From Mycolicibacterium alvei (GTDB lineage: Bacteria > Actinomycetota > Actinomycetes > Mycobacteriales > Mycobacteriaceae): 64,000 nucleotides of DNA. This document shows, piece by piece, positions 30,937-39,072 of the stretch (its first letter is position 1; each line of letters starts with the position of its first letter). A program made the translations under genes and the position numbers. A model generated the notes under the pieces. That model was not told the origin of the DNA. It did not search any database and was given only the letters and a program-made list of their open reading frames with translations. The stretch spans positions 3,162,001-3,226,000 of the forward strand of contig NZ_AP022565.1 of assembly GCF_010727325.1 (NCBI RefSeq). The letters run 5' to 3'.

Positions 30937-31749
30937 ATGAGCACCAACGGCCCCCACCCTGCCGTCGCCGGTGACGACCTCGTCGTCATCGCCCGTGACG
31001 TCACCAAACGATTCGGGGACACCCTGGCCCTGGACCGGGTCAGCCTCGACGTCCGGCGCAGCGAGATGCTGGTGCTGCTCGGCCTTTCCGGCTCGGGCAA
31101 GTCCACGCTGCTGCGCTGTCTCAACGGCCTGCATCCGGTCACCTCGGGCAGTGTCGAGGTCGGCGGCACCCACGTCGATACGGCCTCGGCCACGCAGTTG
31201 CGCGCACTGCGCCGCAACGTGGGGTTCGTGTTCCAGCATTTCAATCTGGTCGGGCGGCTGAGCTGCCTGGAGAACGTCCTGATCGGCGGGCTCGGTCAAC
31301 TGCGGTTGCCGCGGTACGGCGCACTGACATACCCCAAGGCGATGCGCGCCGAAGCCCTGACCTACCTCGATCGGGTCGGCCTGGCCGACTACGCCGACCG
31401 CCGCGCCGACACCCTCTCCGGTGGCCAACAGCAACGCGTTGCGATCGCCCGCACCCTGATGCAGAAACCCGGTCTGTTGCTGGCCGATGAACCCGTCGCC
31501 TCGCTCGATCCCGAAAATGCCGGTGTCGTCATGGATCTGCTGTTCCGGGTCTGCATCGAGGAGAAGCTGACGGTCGTGTGCACCCTGCACCAGGTGGACC
31601 TCGCACTCGGCTGGGCGCATCGACTGGTCGGACTGCGGCACGGCCAGAAGATCCTCGACCGGTCCGCAGTCGGCATGACCCGCGACGACGTCATGGAGAT
31701 CTATCAGCGCGTCGACCCCGCTGCCCGCTCGGCGGTCCGCCCGTCGTGA
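30937..31749 (+). CDS. phnC: Phosphonate-type ABC transporter ATPase
   Basis: A 270-residue ATPase: Walker A LSGSGKSTLLRCL, Q-loop VFQHFNLVGRLSCLENVL, signature LSGGQQQRVAIARTL, Walker B LLLADEPVASLDPE, and H-loop TLHQVDLAL. The GRLSCLENVLIGGLG segment is typical of PhnC. It starts six bases after phnD and its stop overlaps the permease start (GTGA). Confidence 0.9.
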   Translation: MSTNGPHPAVAGDDLVVIARDVTKRFGDTLALDRVSLDVRRSEMLVLLGLSGSGKSTLLRCLNGLHPVTSGSVEVGGTHVDTASATQLRALRRNVGFVFQHFNLVGRLSCLENVLIGGLGQLRLPRYGALTYPKAMRAEALTYLDRVGLADYADRRADTLSGGQQQRVAIARTLMQKPGLLLADEPVASLDPENAGVVMDLLFRVCIEEKLTVVCTLHQVDLALGWAHRLVGLRHGQKILDRSAVGMTRDDVMEIYQRVDPAARSAVRPS

Positions 31750-33341
31750 GCACTGACCTGACCGAACGCCCGGCACCGACCGCGCGACCGGCGCCCCCGC
31801 GCCGACCGCTGCCCGGTCTGCTGCACCTGCTCACGGTGGCCGCACTGCTGGCCACCCTCGTGGCGGCCTGGTCGATCGACTTCGCCCCCGCCACGCTGCT
31901 GAACGGGTTCGACGACGTTATGGCGTTGCTGCAGCGCATGATTCCGCCGCGGCTGGACGATCCGGGTCGGATCGGCGGACTGGCCGTCGAGACCCTGTTG
32001 ATGGCCGTGCTCGGAACCGTGCTCGCCGCGATCGCCTCGGTGCCGCTGGCCTTCCTGGCGGCGCGCAACACCACCCCGCACCCGGCCGTGCAGGCGGTGG
32101 CCCGGGCGATCATCACCTTCTGCCGCGCCATGCCCGACCTGCTGTTCGCCGTGCTGTTCGTCCGGGCCCTCGGAATCGGCGTTCTCCCGGGCATTCTCGC
32201 GCTGGCCCTGCACTCCATCGGCATGCTCGGCAAGGTCTTCGCCGATGCCATCGAGCAGACCGATCCGGGACCGCGGGAGGCGGTTCGCAGCACCGGCGTC
32301 GGCTACTTCCGCGAGATGCTCAACGCCGTCGTCCCCCAGGTCGTCCCGTCCTGGGTCTCCACCTTCATCTACCGCATCGACATCAACCTGCGCATGTCGG
32401 TGGTACTTGGCTTCGTCGGCGCGGGCGGAATCGGCTTCGCGTTGCAGGATGCGTTGCGGGGGTTGATCTATCCGCGGGCGCTCGGCATTGCCTGCGTCAT
32501 CCTGGTGATCATCGCCGCGATGGAACTGCTGTCCATCGTGATCCGCCGGATGCTCCTCGATGCTGCCGTGTCCAACCCGGCCCGCGAGCGCGCCGCCCGG
32601 TTCGGGTTCGGCGGTGCACTGGTCGCGGTCTGCGTGGCGGCCCTGGTGGTGTTGAAGATCAGCCCGCTCTCCCTGGTCACCTGGGTGGGCCCGGCCGTCG
32701 AGGTGTTCGCCCGGATGATCCCGCCCAACTTCTCCGCACTGGGCGGTGAGTTGTTCGCGGCCGCAGGACAAACCGTCGCTATCGGTGTGGTGTCCACCGC
32801 CATCGGTGTGGTGCTGTCGATCCCGGTCGGAATCCTGGCCGCCCGCAACGTCACACCCCACGCGGCGGTCTACTGGGCCGCGCGGGCATGGATTCTGCTG
32901 GTGCGGGCGGTACCCGAGTTGATCCTGGCCGTGGTGTTCGTCGCGGCGTTGGGGCTCGGACCCGTCGCCGGTACCTGCGCGCTGGCGATCGGTTCCATCG
33001 GATTCCTGGCCAAACTCGTCGCCGATGCGGTCGAGGAAATCGATCCGGGACCGCTGGAGGCGGTGCGATCGGTCGGCGGCGGGTGGTGGAAAACGCTTTT
33101 CTCCGCGGTGATTCCGCAAGCCATGCCGGCGATGGTCGGATCCAGCCTGTACCAGTTCGACGTGAACGTGCGTACCTCGACCATTCTGGGCATCGTCGGT
33201 GCGGGCGGTATCGGCTACCTGCTGTTCGAGTCGATTCGCACGCTCAACTTCGATGTCGCCGGTGCCATCGTCCTCGTCATCTTCGTCATCGTCTACGCCA
33301 TCGAAAGGTTGTCCGGATGGATCCGATCCCGCCTCGTGTGA
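31746..33341 (+). CDS. phnE: Fused double PhnE permease
   Basis: A 531-residue protein made of two complete PhnE permeases in tandem. Each half has the periplasmic leader, membrane helices and the EAA loop: IEQTDPGPREAVRSTGVGYF in the first and VEEIDPGPLEAVRSVGGGWW in the second, followed by VGAGGIGFALQDALR or VGAGGIGYLLFESIR. Most transporters use a dimer of one PhnE or two separate genes; here one chain supplies both halves. GTG 31746 overlaps the phnC stop. Its 3' end overlaps the dehydrogenase start. Confidence 0.9.
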   Translation: MSTDLTERPAPTARPAPPRRPLPGLLHLLTVAALLATLVAAWSIDFAPATLLNGFDDVMALLQRMIPPRLDDPGRIGGLAVETLLMAVLGTVLAAIASVPLAFLAARNTTPHPAVQAVARAIITFCRAMPDLLFAVLFVRALGIGVLPGILALALHSIGMLGKVFADAIEQTDPGPREAVRSTGVGYFREMLNAVVPQVVPSWVSTFIYRIDINLRMSVVLGFVGAGGIGFALQDALRGLIYPRALGIACVILVIIAAMELLSIVIRRMLLDAAVSNPARERAARFGFGGALVAVCVAALVVLKISPLSLVTWVGPAVEVFARMIPPNFSALGGELFAAAGQTVAIGVVSTAIGVVLSIPVGILAARNVTPHAAVYWAARAWILLVRAVPELILAVVFVAALGLGPVAGTCALAIGSIGFLAKLVADAVEEIDPGPLEAVRSVGGGWWKTLFSAVIPQAMPAMVGSSLYQFDVNVRTSTILGIVGAGGIGYLLFESIRTLNFDVAGAIVLVIFVIVYAIERLSGWIRSRLV

Positions 33342-34330
33342 CGGTGGCCGCGGTGTGGACCGGTTCGGATGTCGACCTGCGGATGGTGCCGATCCCCGAA
33401 CTGGGCCCCGGCGAGATCCTGGTCCGGGTGCGGCTGGCGACGGTGTGCGGCAGCGACCTGCACACCGTGATGGGCCGGCGTCCAGCCGCCTGCCCGTCGA
33501 TCCTCGGCCATGAGGCAGTCGGCGAGGTCGTCGCCACCGGCCCGGACGCGAATGCCCAAGTCGGACAACGTGTCATCTGGTCGGTGACCGTGGCGTGCGG
33601 TACATGCGGCCGGTGCCGGTCCGGTCTGACCGCCAAGTGCCTGTCGGTGCGCAAGGTGGGCCACGAGTCGTTCGACAGCGACTGGCCGCTGTCGGGTTCC
33701 TATGCCGCACATCTGGTTCTGCCGCGCGGCACCACCATCGCCGTGGTTCCCGACGCGCTACCCGACGCGGTCGCCGCACCCGCCGCGTGTGCGACGGCGA
33801 CGGTGATGGCGACGTTGGAAGCCGCCGACGATCTGACGGGCCGGCGCGTACTCATCGGCGGGGCAGGCATGTTGGGGCTGACCGCGGTCGCGGCCTGCGC
33901 CGAGGCCGGGGCCGATGTCCAGGTCGTCGACCGCAACGCCGACCGCCTGGCGCTGGCGGCAGACTTCGGGGGCCGCGCCTCCGACGGTGGGCCGGTCGAC
34001 GTGGCGATCGACTACACCGGTTCGTCCGCCGCCGTCGCGGATGCGTTGGGACGCCTCGACATCGGTGGCACCCTGGTGCTCGCCGGATCGGTGACCCCGG
34101 GCCCACCACTGTCAGTGGATCCGGAAACCGTGGTCCGGCGGTGGCTGACCATCACCGGTGTGCACAATTACGAACCCCGACATCTGCACCGGGCCGTCGA
34201 ATTCCTCGACCGCACCCGAGAGCGCTATCCGTGGGAATGTCTGGTCACGCCGCCGGTCGCGCTGGACGAGATCACGTCGGCACTGAATCCACCGCCGCCC
34301 GGCAAGCTCCGGACCGCGGTCTGCCCCTGA
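33317..34330 (+). CDS. Zinc alcohol dehydrogenase, phosphonate-associated type
   Basis: A 337-residue medium-chain dehydrogenase. The catalytic zinc site is C-GSDLHTVMG then GHEAVGEVVATGP, and the structural zinc set CGTCGRCRSGLTAKC is intact. The nucleotide fold is RRVLIGGAGMLGLTAVAACA, less canonical than GxGxxG. The type matches dehydrogenases that are found next to phosphonate transporters. ATG 33317 has GAAAGG eight bases upstream and overlaps the phnE end; GTG 33338, which overlaps the TGA of phnE (GTGA), is an alternative. It probably oxidises an alcohol made from the imported compound. Confidence 0.85.
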   Translation: MDPIPPRVTVAAVWTGSDVDLRMVPIPELGPGEILVRVRLATVCGSDLHTVMGRRPAACPSILGHEAVGEVVATGPDANAQVGQRVIWSVTVACGTCGRCRSGLTAKCLSVRKVGHESFDSDWPLSGSYAAHLVLPRGTTIAVVPDALPDAVAAPAACATATVMATLEAADDLTGRRVLIGGAGMLGLTAVAACAEAGADVQVVDRNADRLALAADFGGRASDGGPVDVAIDYTGSSAAVADALGRLDIGGTLVLAGSVTPGPPLSVDPETVVRRWLTITGVHNYEPRHLHRAVEFLDRTRERYPWECLVTPPVALDEITSALNPPPPGKLRTAVCP

Positions 34331-34341
34331 AGCAGAGAAAC

Positions 34342-35220
34342 TCAGCCCTGGAAGATGCGGATCCAATCGACCAGCATCTCGGCCGGGTAGTTGCCACCGC
34401 TCGGATCGCGGCCACCGGAGCCGCCGACTGCGATGTTGAACACCGGCACCATCGTGTAGCCCGGATCGTTGAAGGGCCAGTCCTGCAACGAGTTTGCCGG
34501 GACCTCGAAGAAGGGCTCCATGCCGGGGGCATAGTCCTTCCAGAAGTACATGCCCTGCGGTGTCCACGACATCCGCCAGGTGTGCCACCCGCTGTCGATG
34601 GGATGGGGGTTGGTGGCAAAGGACTCACCATCGAGCCGGGCGTGCACCGTGGTGCCCGACGGCCAGTCGCGGTTGCCGTACCACTCGACGAGGTCGACCT
34701 CGCCACCGCGGACGGGATCGTCGTTGAGGAGCCAGAACGCGGGCCAGGCGCCGTCGGTCAGGCAGTTGAGCTTGACCCGGGCCTCCCACGTGGTGCCGAT
34801 GCCACCGCGCCAGTTTCCGACCACCTTGGCGCTGGCGTACTTCTCCTGGACGGTGGTGCCCGGGCCGCGGGTCGCGCGGATCACCAGGTTGCCCTTGCCG
34901 TCCTGGAAGGCGTGGTTGGTGTCGGCGACGTAGCGGCCCATGTTGAACGGCTTGTCCCACTCGACCGGGTTCTTGATCGTCTCCCGCTCGGGCACCAGGT
35001 GCCACCACGTGGGGTCCGGCGGGGACCCGGCCGGACCGTTGAACTCATCCTGGAACAGGAACGTGGGTGCCGCCGCGGTAGCGGCCGGCGGAGTCGGACC
35101 CCCGGGTGCGACGGGACCAGGTGCGACCGGGTCGGCGTTCGCTGTCCCGGCGGGCAGCGCTGCCGCTGCCACCCCCAGACCCATCATGAACATCACGCTG
35201 CGTCGATCCATCTCAGGCAC
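34342..35220 (-). CDS. Tat-exported glycoside hydrolase family 16 (beta-glucanase-like)
   Basis: A 292-residue secreted enzyme. The N-terminus has a twin-arginine signal (DRRSVMFMMGLGVAAAALPA). A Pro/Ala linker leads to a jelly-roll domain with GTTWEARVKLN, the catalytic loop GGEVDLVEWYG (ExDxxE with both glutamates) and the usual C-terminal strand AEMLVDWIRIFQG. It should cut a beta-1,3 or related glucan outside the cell. The operon context gives no clue; the dehydrogenase gene is convergent. Confidence 0.9.
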   Translation of the reverse strand: MPEMDRRSVMFMMGLGVAAAALPAGTANADPVAPGPVAPGGPTPPAATAAAPTFLFQDEFNGPAGSPPDPTWWHLVPERETIKNPVEWDKPFNMGRYVADTNHAFQDGKGNLVIRATRGPGTTVQEKYASAKVVGNWRGGIGTTWEARVKLNCLTDGAWPAFWLLNDDPVRGGEVDLVEWYGNRDWPSGTTVHARLDGESFATNPHPIDSGWHTWRMSWTPQGMYFWKDYAPGMEPFFEVPANSLQDWPFNDPGYTMVPVFNIAVGGSGGRDPSGGNYPAEMLVDWIRIFQG

Positions 35221-35298
35221 AGCAGAACCTTAACCGAACTCTTACCGAGATATCCGAGCCCTGCCCAAAGTTTCGTGGCGGCAAGCCTGTTTCACCAG

Positions 35299-35748
35299 CT
35301 AGGGGCACTCGGCAGGCGCGTCGCCACGCACCGGAGCGTCGGCGGGCAACGTGTAGGTCACGACCACATCGGCGTCGTCGGCCCCCTCATTGGTGACCTG
35401 GTGGGCCACCCCGCCCGGGATGACGACCATCTGGCCGGCGGTGTACACCGCCGGCGCACAATTCCCCGCGCTCCGCACGACGACCGCACCATCGTTGATC
35501 ACCGACTGCTCCGGACCGGGGTGGGTGTGCCAACCGCTGCCGGCCCCGGGTTTGAGCACCAGACCCTGCACGTGCAACGTGGTCGGTTGTCCCGCCGTCA
35601 CGACCCAGATCGGCGCGGAGGTGGTGCCTTTACCGAGATCGGTGCGCACGACGTCGCCCTCGCCCGGGGTAGCTGCGGCCGGGGCGATCGATACACCTGC
35701 GGCGACTGCGGTCACCGCGCCCATGGCAGCGATATGCGTGAGTTTCAT
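35299..35748 (-). CDS. Secreted cupin-domain protein
   Basis: A 149-residue protein with a signal peptide (IAAMGAVTAVAAGVSIAPAA) and one cupin barrel: GSGWHTHPGPEQSVINDGAV with the metal-binding HxH and E, then PGGVAHQVTNEG with the third His. ATG 35748 is preferred since GGAGGA lies just before it. The metal and function are unknown. Confidence 0.8.
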   Translation of the reverse strand: MKLTHIAAMGAVTAVAAGVSIAPAAATPGEGDVVRTDLGKGTTSAPIWVVTAGQPTTLHVQGLVLKPGAGSGWHTHPGPEQSVINDGAVVVRSAGNCAPAVYTAGQMVVIPGGVAHQVTNEGADDADVVVTYTLPADAPVRGDAPAECP

Positions 35749-35796
35749 CGGTCCTCCCGGCGTTGACCGAAAGCTACCTTCTCCGGCCACTTTTCG

Positions 35797-37641
35797 TCAG
35801 GGATACGGCTGGTACGGATACTGCGGCTGCTGCTGATACGGATATTGCGGCTGCTGCGGGTAGGGGTTCTGCGGCTCACCGCGGTTCGGCACCTGGATCG
35901 GGATGGGCACCGGGACGAACGGCACGGTGACGTAGGTCGTCGTCATCGGATTCGTCGTGGTGGTCGGCGGCGTCGTCGTGGTGGTGGGCGGAGTCGTGGT
36001 TGTCGTCGTCGTTGTTGTCGTGGTTGTGGTGGTCGTCGTGGTCGTCGTGGTCGTGGGAGGAGGCGGCGTCGTCGTCTGCGTGACGACGTGCGTCTCGGTC
36101 ACCGGGGGCGGCGGAGCCTGGGTCACCGTGACCGGCGGGGGTGCCTGTTTCACCGGTTCCGGCGGCGGCGGTTCGACCGGAGGCGGGGGTGCGACCGGGC
36201 TCGGCGCCACCTCCTGCGGAGGCAACGGCTTCGGCTCGGGCGGCTTGACCTCTGCAGTCGGCGCGGTGCCCGTCGCGCTGGTCAACGCGTACGTCACACC
36301 GCCGATGGCGACGAGGACCAGGGCCGCGGCCACCGCGAAGACGGTCAGCGGCAACCGCTCCCACCCGCCGCGTTGCTGCTCGATCGGACCCGTCGGCGGC
36401 ACGTACTGCACGGCGGGACGCGCCGCCGTCTCACTGCCGTAGGTATCCACCAGATCCGGTCCGGTGTAGGGCACCACGTCGTCGCCGGCCTCATCCTCCG
36501 ACCAGGCCAACGCGCGGAAGGTCGAGGAATCCGCGGACCCCTCTGCGCCGGAAGGGATTCCGGCCGTCACGGGCACCGCCGCCACGCCCAGGGTGGGGGC
36601 CACGCCGGTCTGCGCATCGGCATCGACGGCGTAGGCGGCGGACAACGCGGCACCGATCGCGGCATCCAGCGCCGGCTGCGGAGTCGTCACCACCTGCGCC
36701 TGCGAGTGCTCCGAAAGTTTCTGGGTGACCAGCGGAATACTGGCGCCGCCACCGATGGTCACCACCGCCGAGACCGCGGGCCAGCCGATCCCGTTGCGCT
36801 CCAACATCTTTTCCAGCGCATCCATCACGCCGGCCAGCGGCGCCTGCATCAGCCCTTCGAGTTCGGTACGGGTGACCCGCACCGTGGCCGAATATCCGGG
36901 CAGCTCTACCACGACATCGGTGGCGGTCTCCGCCGACAGACGTTCCTTGGCCTGACGGCTTTCCTCACGCAACCGGCCCAGTGACCCGACCGCCTCGGTG
37001 CCGGCCGGATCGATACCGCCGGCCTGGGCGACACCGTCGAGCAGATGGGTCAGCAGCGCCTGATCGATCTGATCACCGGAGAAATCGGGATAGCGGGTGG
37101 TCTCGTCGATCGGCTCGAAGGCCGCCGCGGCGTCGGCCAGCGTGATGCTGGTACCACCGCCGCCGAAGTCCAGCAGGGCCACCAGACCGTTGGACGGCAG
37201 GCCCGGGTTGGCGCGCAGCGCGGCCAGCGAGGCGACGGCATCGGGGATGAGCCGGGGCGGCCGCCCGTCGCGCGCCAGGCTGGGATTGTGCCGCAGCGCG
37301 TTGCGCAGCGCCCGCAATGTGGGCGCACCCCAGTGGGCGGGTACCGCGATGGCCAACTGTTCGGAGGGGCCGCCGACGAGTTCGACCATCGCATCGAGGG
37401 ACTCGACCAACAGGGTGTCGGCGGGATAGGACGCACCGTCGGGCGCCACCAGCGGCACCGGATCACCGACCCGCTCGACGAACCCGCTCAAGGTGACACC
37501 CGAACCGGATTCGGGCACGCCGATCTGCGGCGTCCGGTCGGTCGACAACGTCAACACCGAACGCCGGCTGACAGGTTGATTGCCGACACGCGCCGCAACC
37601 AAGTTGGTGGTCCCGATCGACAACCCCAACGGGCCGCTCAT
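35797..37641 (-). CDS. Membrane-anchored Hsp70/actin-like ATPase with poly-Thr exterior tail
   Basis: A 614-residue protein. Residues ~1-340 are an Hsp70/actin-like ATPase domain: GLSIGTTNLVAARVG (phosphate 1), LLDFGGGGTSITLADA (phosphate 2) and VVTIGGGASIPLVTQKL (adenosine motif). One membrane helix (LPLTVFAVAAALVLVAIGGV) follows near 445. The exterior ~150 residues are Pro-rich and hold a run of about 21 threonines, then P/T repeats and PYPQQPQYPYQQQPQYPYQP. The substrate-binding domain of DnaK is absent. A sensor or cell-wall scaffold role is possible. ATG 37641 is used; GTG 37653 is an alternative. Confidence 0.8.
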   Translation of the reverse strand: MSGPLGLSIGTTNLVAARVGNQPVSRRSVLTLSTDRTPQIGVPESGSGVTLSGFVERVGDPVPLVAPDGASYPADTLLVESLDAMVELVGGPSEQLAIAVPAHWGAPTLRALRNALRHNPSLARDGRPPRLIPDAVASLAALRANPGLPSNGLVALLDFGGGGTSITLADAAAAFEPIDETTRYPDFSGDQIDQALLTHLLDGVAQAGGIDPAGTEAVGSLGRLREESRQAKERLSAETATDVVVELPGYSATVRVTRTELEGLMQAPLAGVMDALEKMLERNGIGWPAVSAVVTIGGGASIPLVTQKLSEHSQAQVVTTPQPALDAAIGAALSAAYAVDADAQTGVAPTLGVAAVPVTAGIPSGAEGSADSSTFRALAWSEDEAGDDVVPYTGPDLVDTYGSETAARPAVQYVPPTGPIEQQRGGWERLPLTVFAVAAALVLVAIGGVTYALTSATGTAPTAEVKPPEPKPLPPQEVAPSPVAPPPPVEPPPPEPVKQAPPPVTVTQAPPPPVTETHVVTQTTTPPPPTTTTTTTTTTTTTTTTTTTTTPPTTTTTPPTTTTNPMTTTYVTVPFVPVPIPIQVPNRGEPQNPYPQQPQYPYQQQPQYPYQPYP

Positions 37642-37869
37642 AACGTTCGCCACGATAGCCGTCGCGCGGCGCCGGGGCCGCTCGACACTCCGCAGCACCC
37701 CTGGCGAAGCCCGTTCCGGCGGTGCATCTTTGACCAGGTCAGCAACGCCCACCTCGCGTGCGGGAACGATCATGGTCACCGTCGACGAAGATCGACCCGT
37801 CGGGTCGGCAAACCACTGGTGCCCGGGTGGCGGGATTGCGGGTATTGCGTCCGCCGGAGTTGTGCTCCA

Positions 37870-38337
37870 ATGTCGGGCATGGGTGACATCGACGACATCA
37901 AGCAGGTCAAGTACCGGTACCTCCGGGCGCTGGACACCAAGCACTGGGACGACTTCGCCGGCACCCTCACCGAGGACATCGCAGGCGACTACGGACAGTC
38001 CATGGGCAAGACACTGCACTTCACCGACCGCGACTCCCTGGTCGAGTACATGAAGGCGTCATTGGGGCCGGAGGTCATCTCCGAGCATCGCGTCGCCCAC
38101 CCGGAGATCGTGGTGGACGGCGACGAGGCCACCGGCACCTGGTACCTGCAGGACCGCGTGATCATCCCGAGCATGAACTTCATGCTGTTCGGGTCGGCGT
38201 TCTACCACGACCGCTACCGGCGGACCGCCGACGGTTGGAAGATCAGCGCCACCGGCTACGACCGCACCTACGACGCCACCCTGTCGCTGGAGGGCCTCAA
38301 CTTCAAGCTCGAACCCGGTGCCGCCCTGAATATTTGA
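37870..38337 (+). CDS. NTF2/SnoaL-like protein
   Basis: A 155-residue cone-fold protein. IDDIKQVKYRYLRALDTKHW and EDIAGDYGQSMGKTLHFTDR are typical of the SnoaL-like family, which covers dehydratases, isomerases and binding proteins. The catalytic residues cannot be assigned from sequence. ATG 37870 is used; a second in-frame ATG nine bases later is equal. Divergent from the Hsp70-like gene over a 228-base gap. Confidence 0.75.
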   Translation: MSGMGDIDDIKQVKYRYLRALDTKHWDDFAGTLTEDIAGDYGQSMGKTLHFTDRDSLVEYMKASLGPEVISEHRVAHPEIVVDGDEATGTWYLQDRVIIPSMNFMLFGSAFYHDRYRRTADGWKISATGYDRTYDATLSLEGLNFKLEPGAALNI

Positions 38338-38340
38338 CGG

Positions 38341-38994
38341 CTACTTCGCGACGGCGATCAACGCTCCCGGCCGCAGCCACTGGATGATCTGCACCAGCGT
38401 GGCATCGTCGATCGCCACGCAACCGGCAGTCGGGCCGCCATCGGTGCTGTGCAGGAAGAACGCGCTCCCGTCGCCGGGCACCCGGGCTTTGTTGACACCC
38501 ATCACCACAGCGTGTTTGTACTGCGGGATCTGCAGGTTCTCGGTGGCACTTCCCGAATCGGTGCTGAACGGACACTGCGCCTTCTGACACACCTGCATGG
38601 TGTTGTAGGTAGGGCTCTTCGTATCGCCGTCCCACCAGTGGTCTGGACCGACCTGGACATATTGCAGACCACCGCCGGGGTTGGGGGCGGTCCCGAAGGC
38701 GAAGTCCAGGGTGAATACGCCCATCGGGGTGGCCATATCGCCTTCACGGGTTTTCGGGGCCATCCCGTTGGAGCCGATATTGGCCGGAATGCCCGCGCCG
38801 ATCGGTTGCCAGCCCGCAGGCCCGCGCTGCCAGACATCCATCTTCGCCTTCGAACCACCCACGCCGACAACGGAAATCACCTGTGTGGCGTTGCCCACCG
38901 AGGACGCGAACCAGGGCGGGTCGACGGCACCGGCCGTGGGCGCGCATGCCAGAGCCAACACCCCGGCACACAGCATGGCGAGCAGTCGGCGCAT
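38341..38994 (-). CDS. Secreted L,D-transpeptidase-like (YkuD-fold) protein
   Basis: A 217-residue protein with a signal peptide (LLAMLCAGVLALACAPTAGA). The catalytic core is seen near residue 190 as HSTDGGPTAGCVAI, with His, Gly and the nucleophilic Cys of the L,D-transpeptidase family, preceded by TREGDMATPMGVFTL, which matches the TPxG region. ATG 38994 gives the best signal peptide. It may form 3-3 cross-links or anchor protein to peptidoglycan, but this subgroup is less well studied than LdtMt enzymes. Confidence 0.75.
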   Translation of the reverse strand: MRRLLAMLCAGVLALACAPTAGAVDPPWFASSVGNATQVISVVGVGGSKAKMDVWQRGPAGWQPIGAGIPANIGSNGMAPKTREGDMATPMGVFTLDFAFGTAPNPGGGLQYVQVGPDHWWDGDTKSPTYNTMQVCQKAQCPFSTDSGSATENLQIPQYKHAVVMGVNKARVPGDGSAFFLHSTDGGPTAGCVAIDDATLVQIIQWLRPGALIAVAK

Positions 38995-39072
38995 CCGTCC
39001 ATCGTCGTCGGCAACCCTCACGGCCGGATAAAGCTACGAGCACGATCCGGTCGCGGCCGCTACGTTGGCGCC

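Noticed and set aside
29059..31776. 905-codon open frame on the minus strand through phnD and phnC
   Set aside because: Only the last ~238 codons look like a protein (GntR/UTRA). The rest is antisense to well-supported transporter genes and has a shadow-type composition.
33595..35766. 723-codon plus-strand frame spanning the dehydrogenase end, GH16 and cupin genes
   Set aside because: It runs over three well-supported genes in other frames and shows no domain; a GC-rich codon-bias artefact.
35970..36065. Microsatellite in the Hsp70-like gene
   Set aside because: The run encodes threonine with mixed codons and lies in frame; it is better explained by protein-level selection than by a simple DNA repeat.
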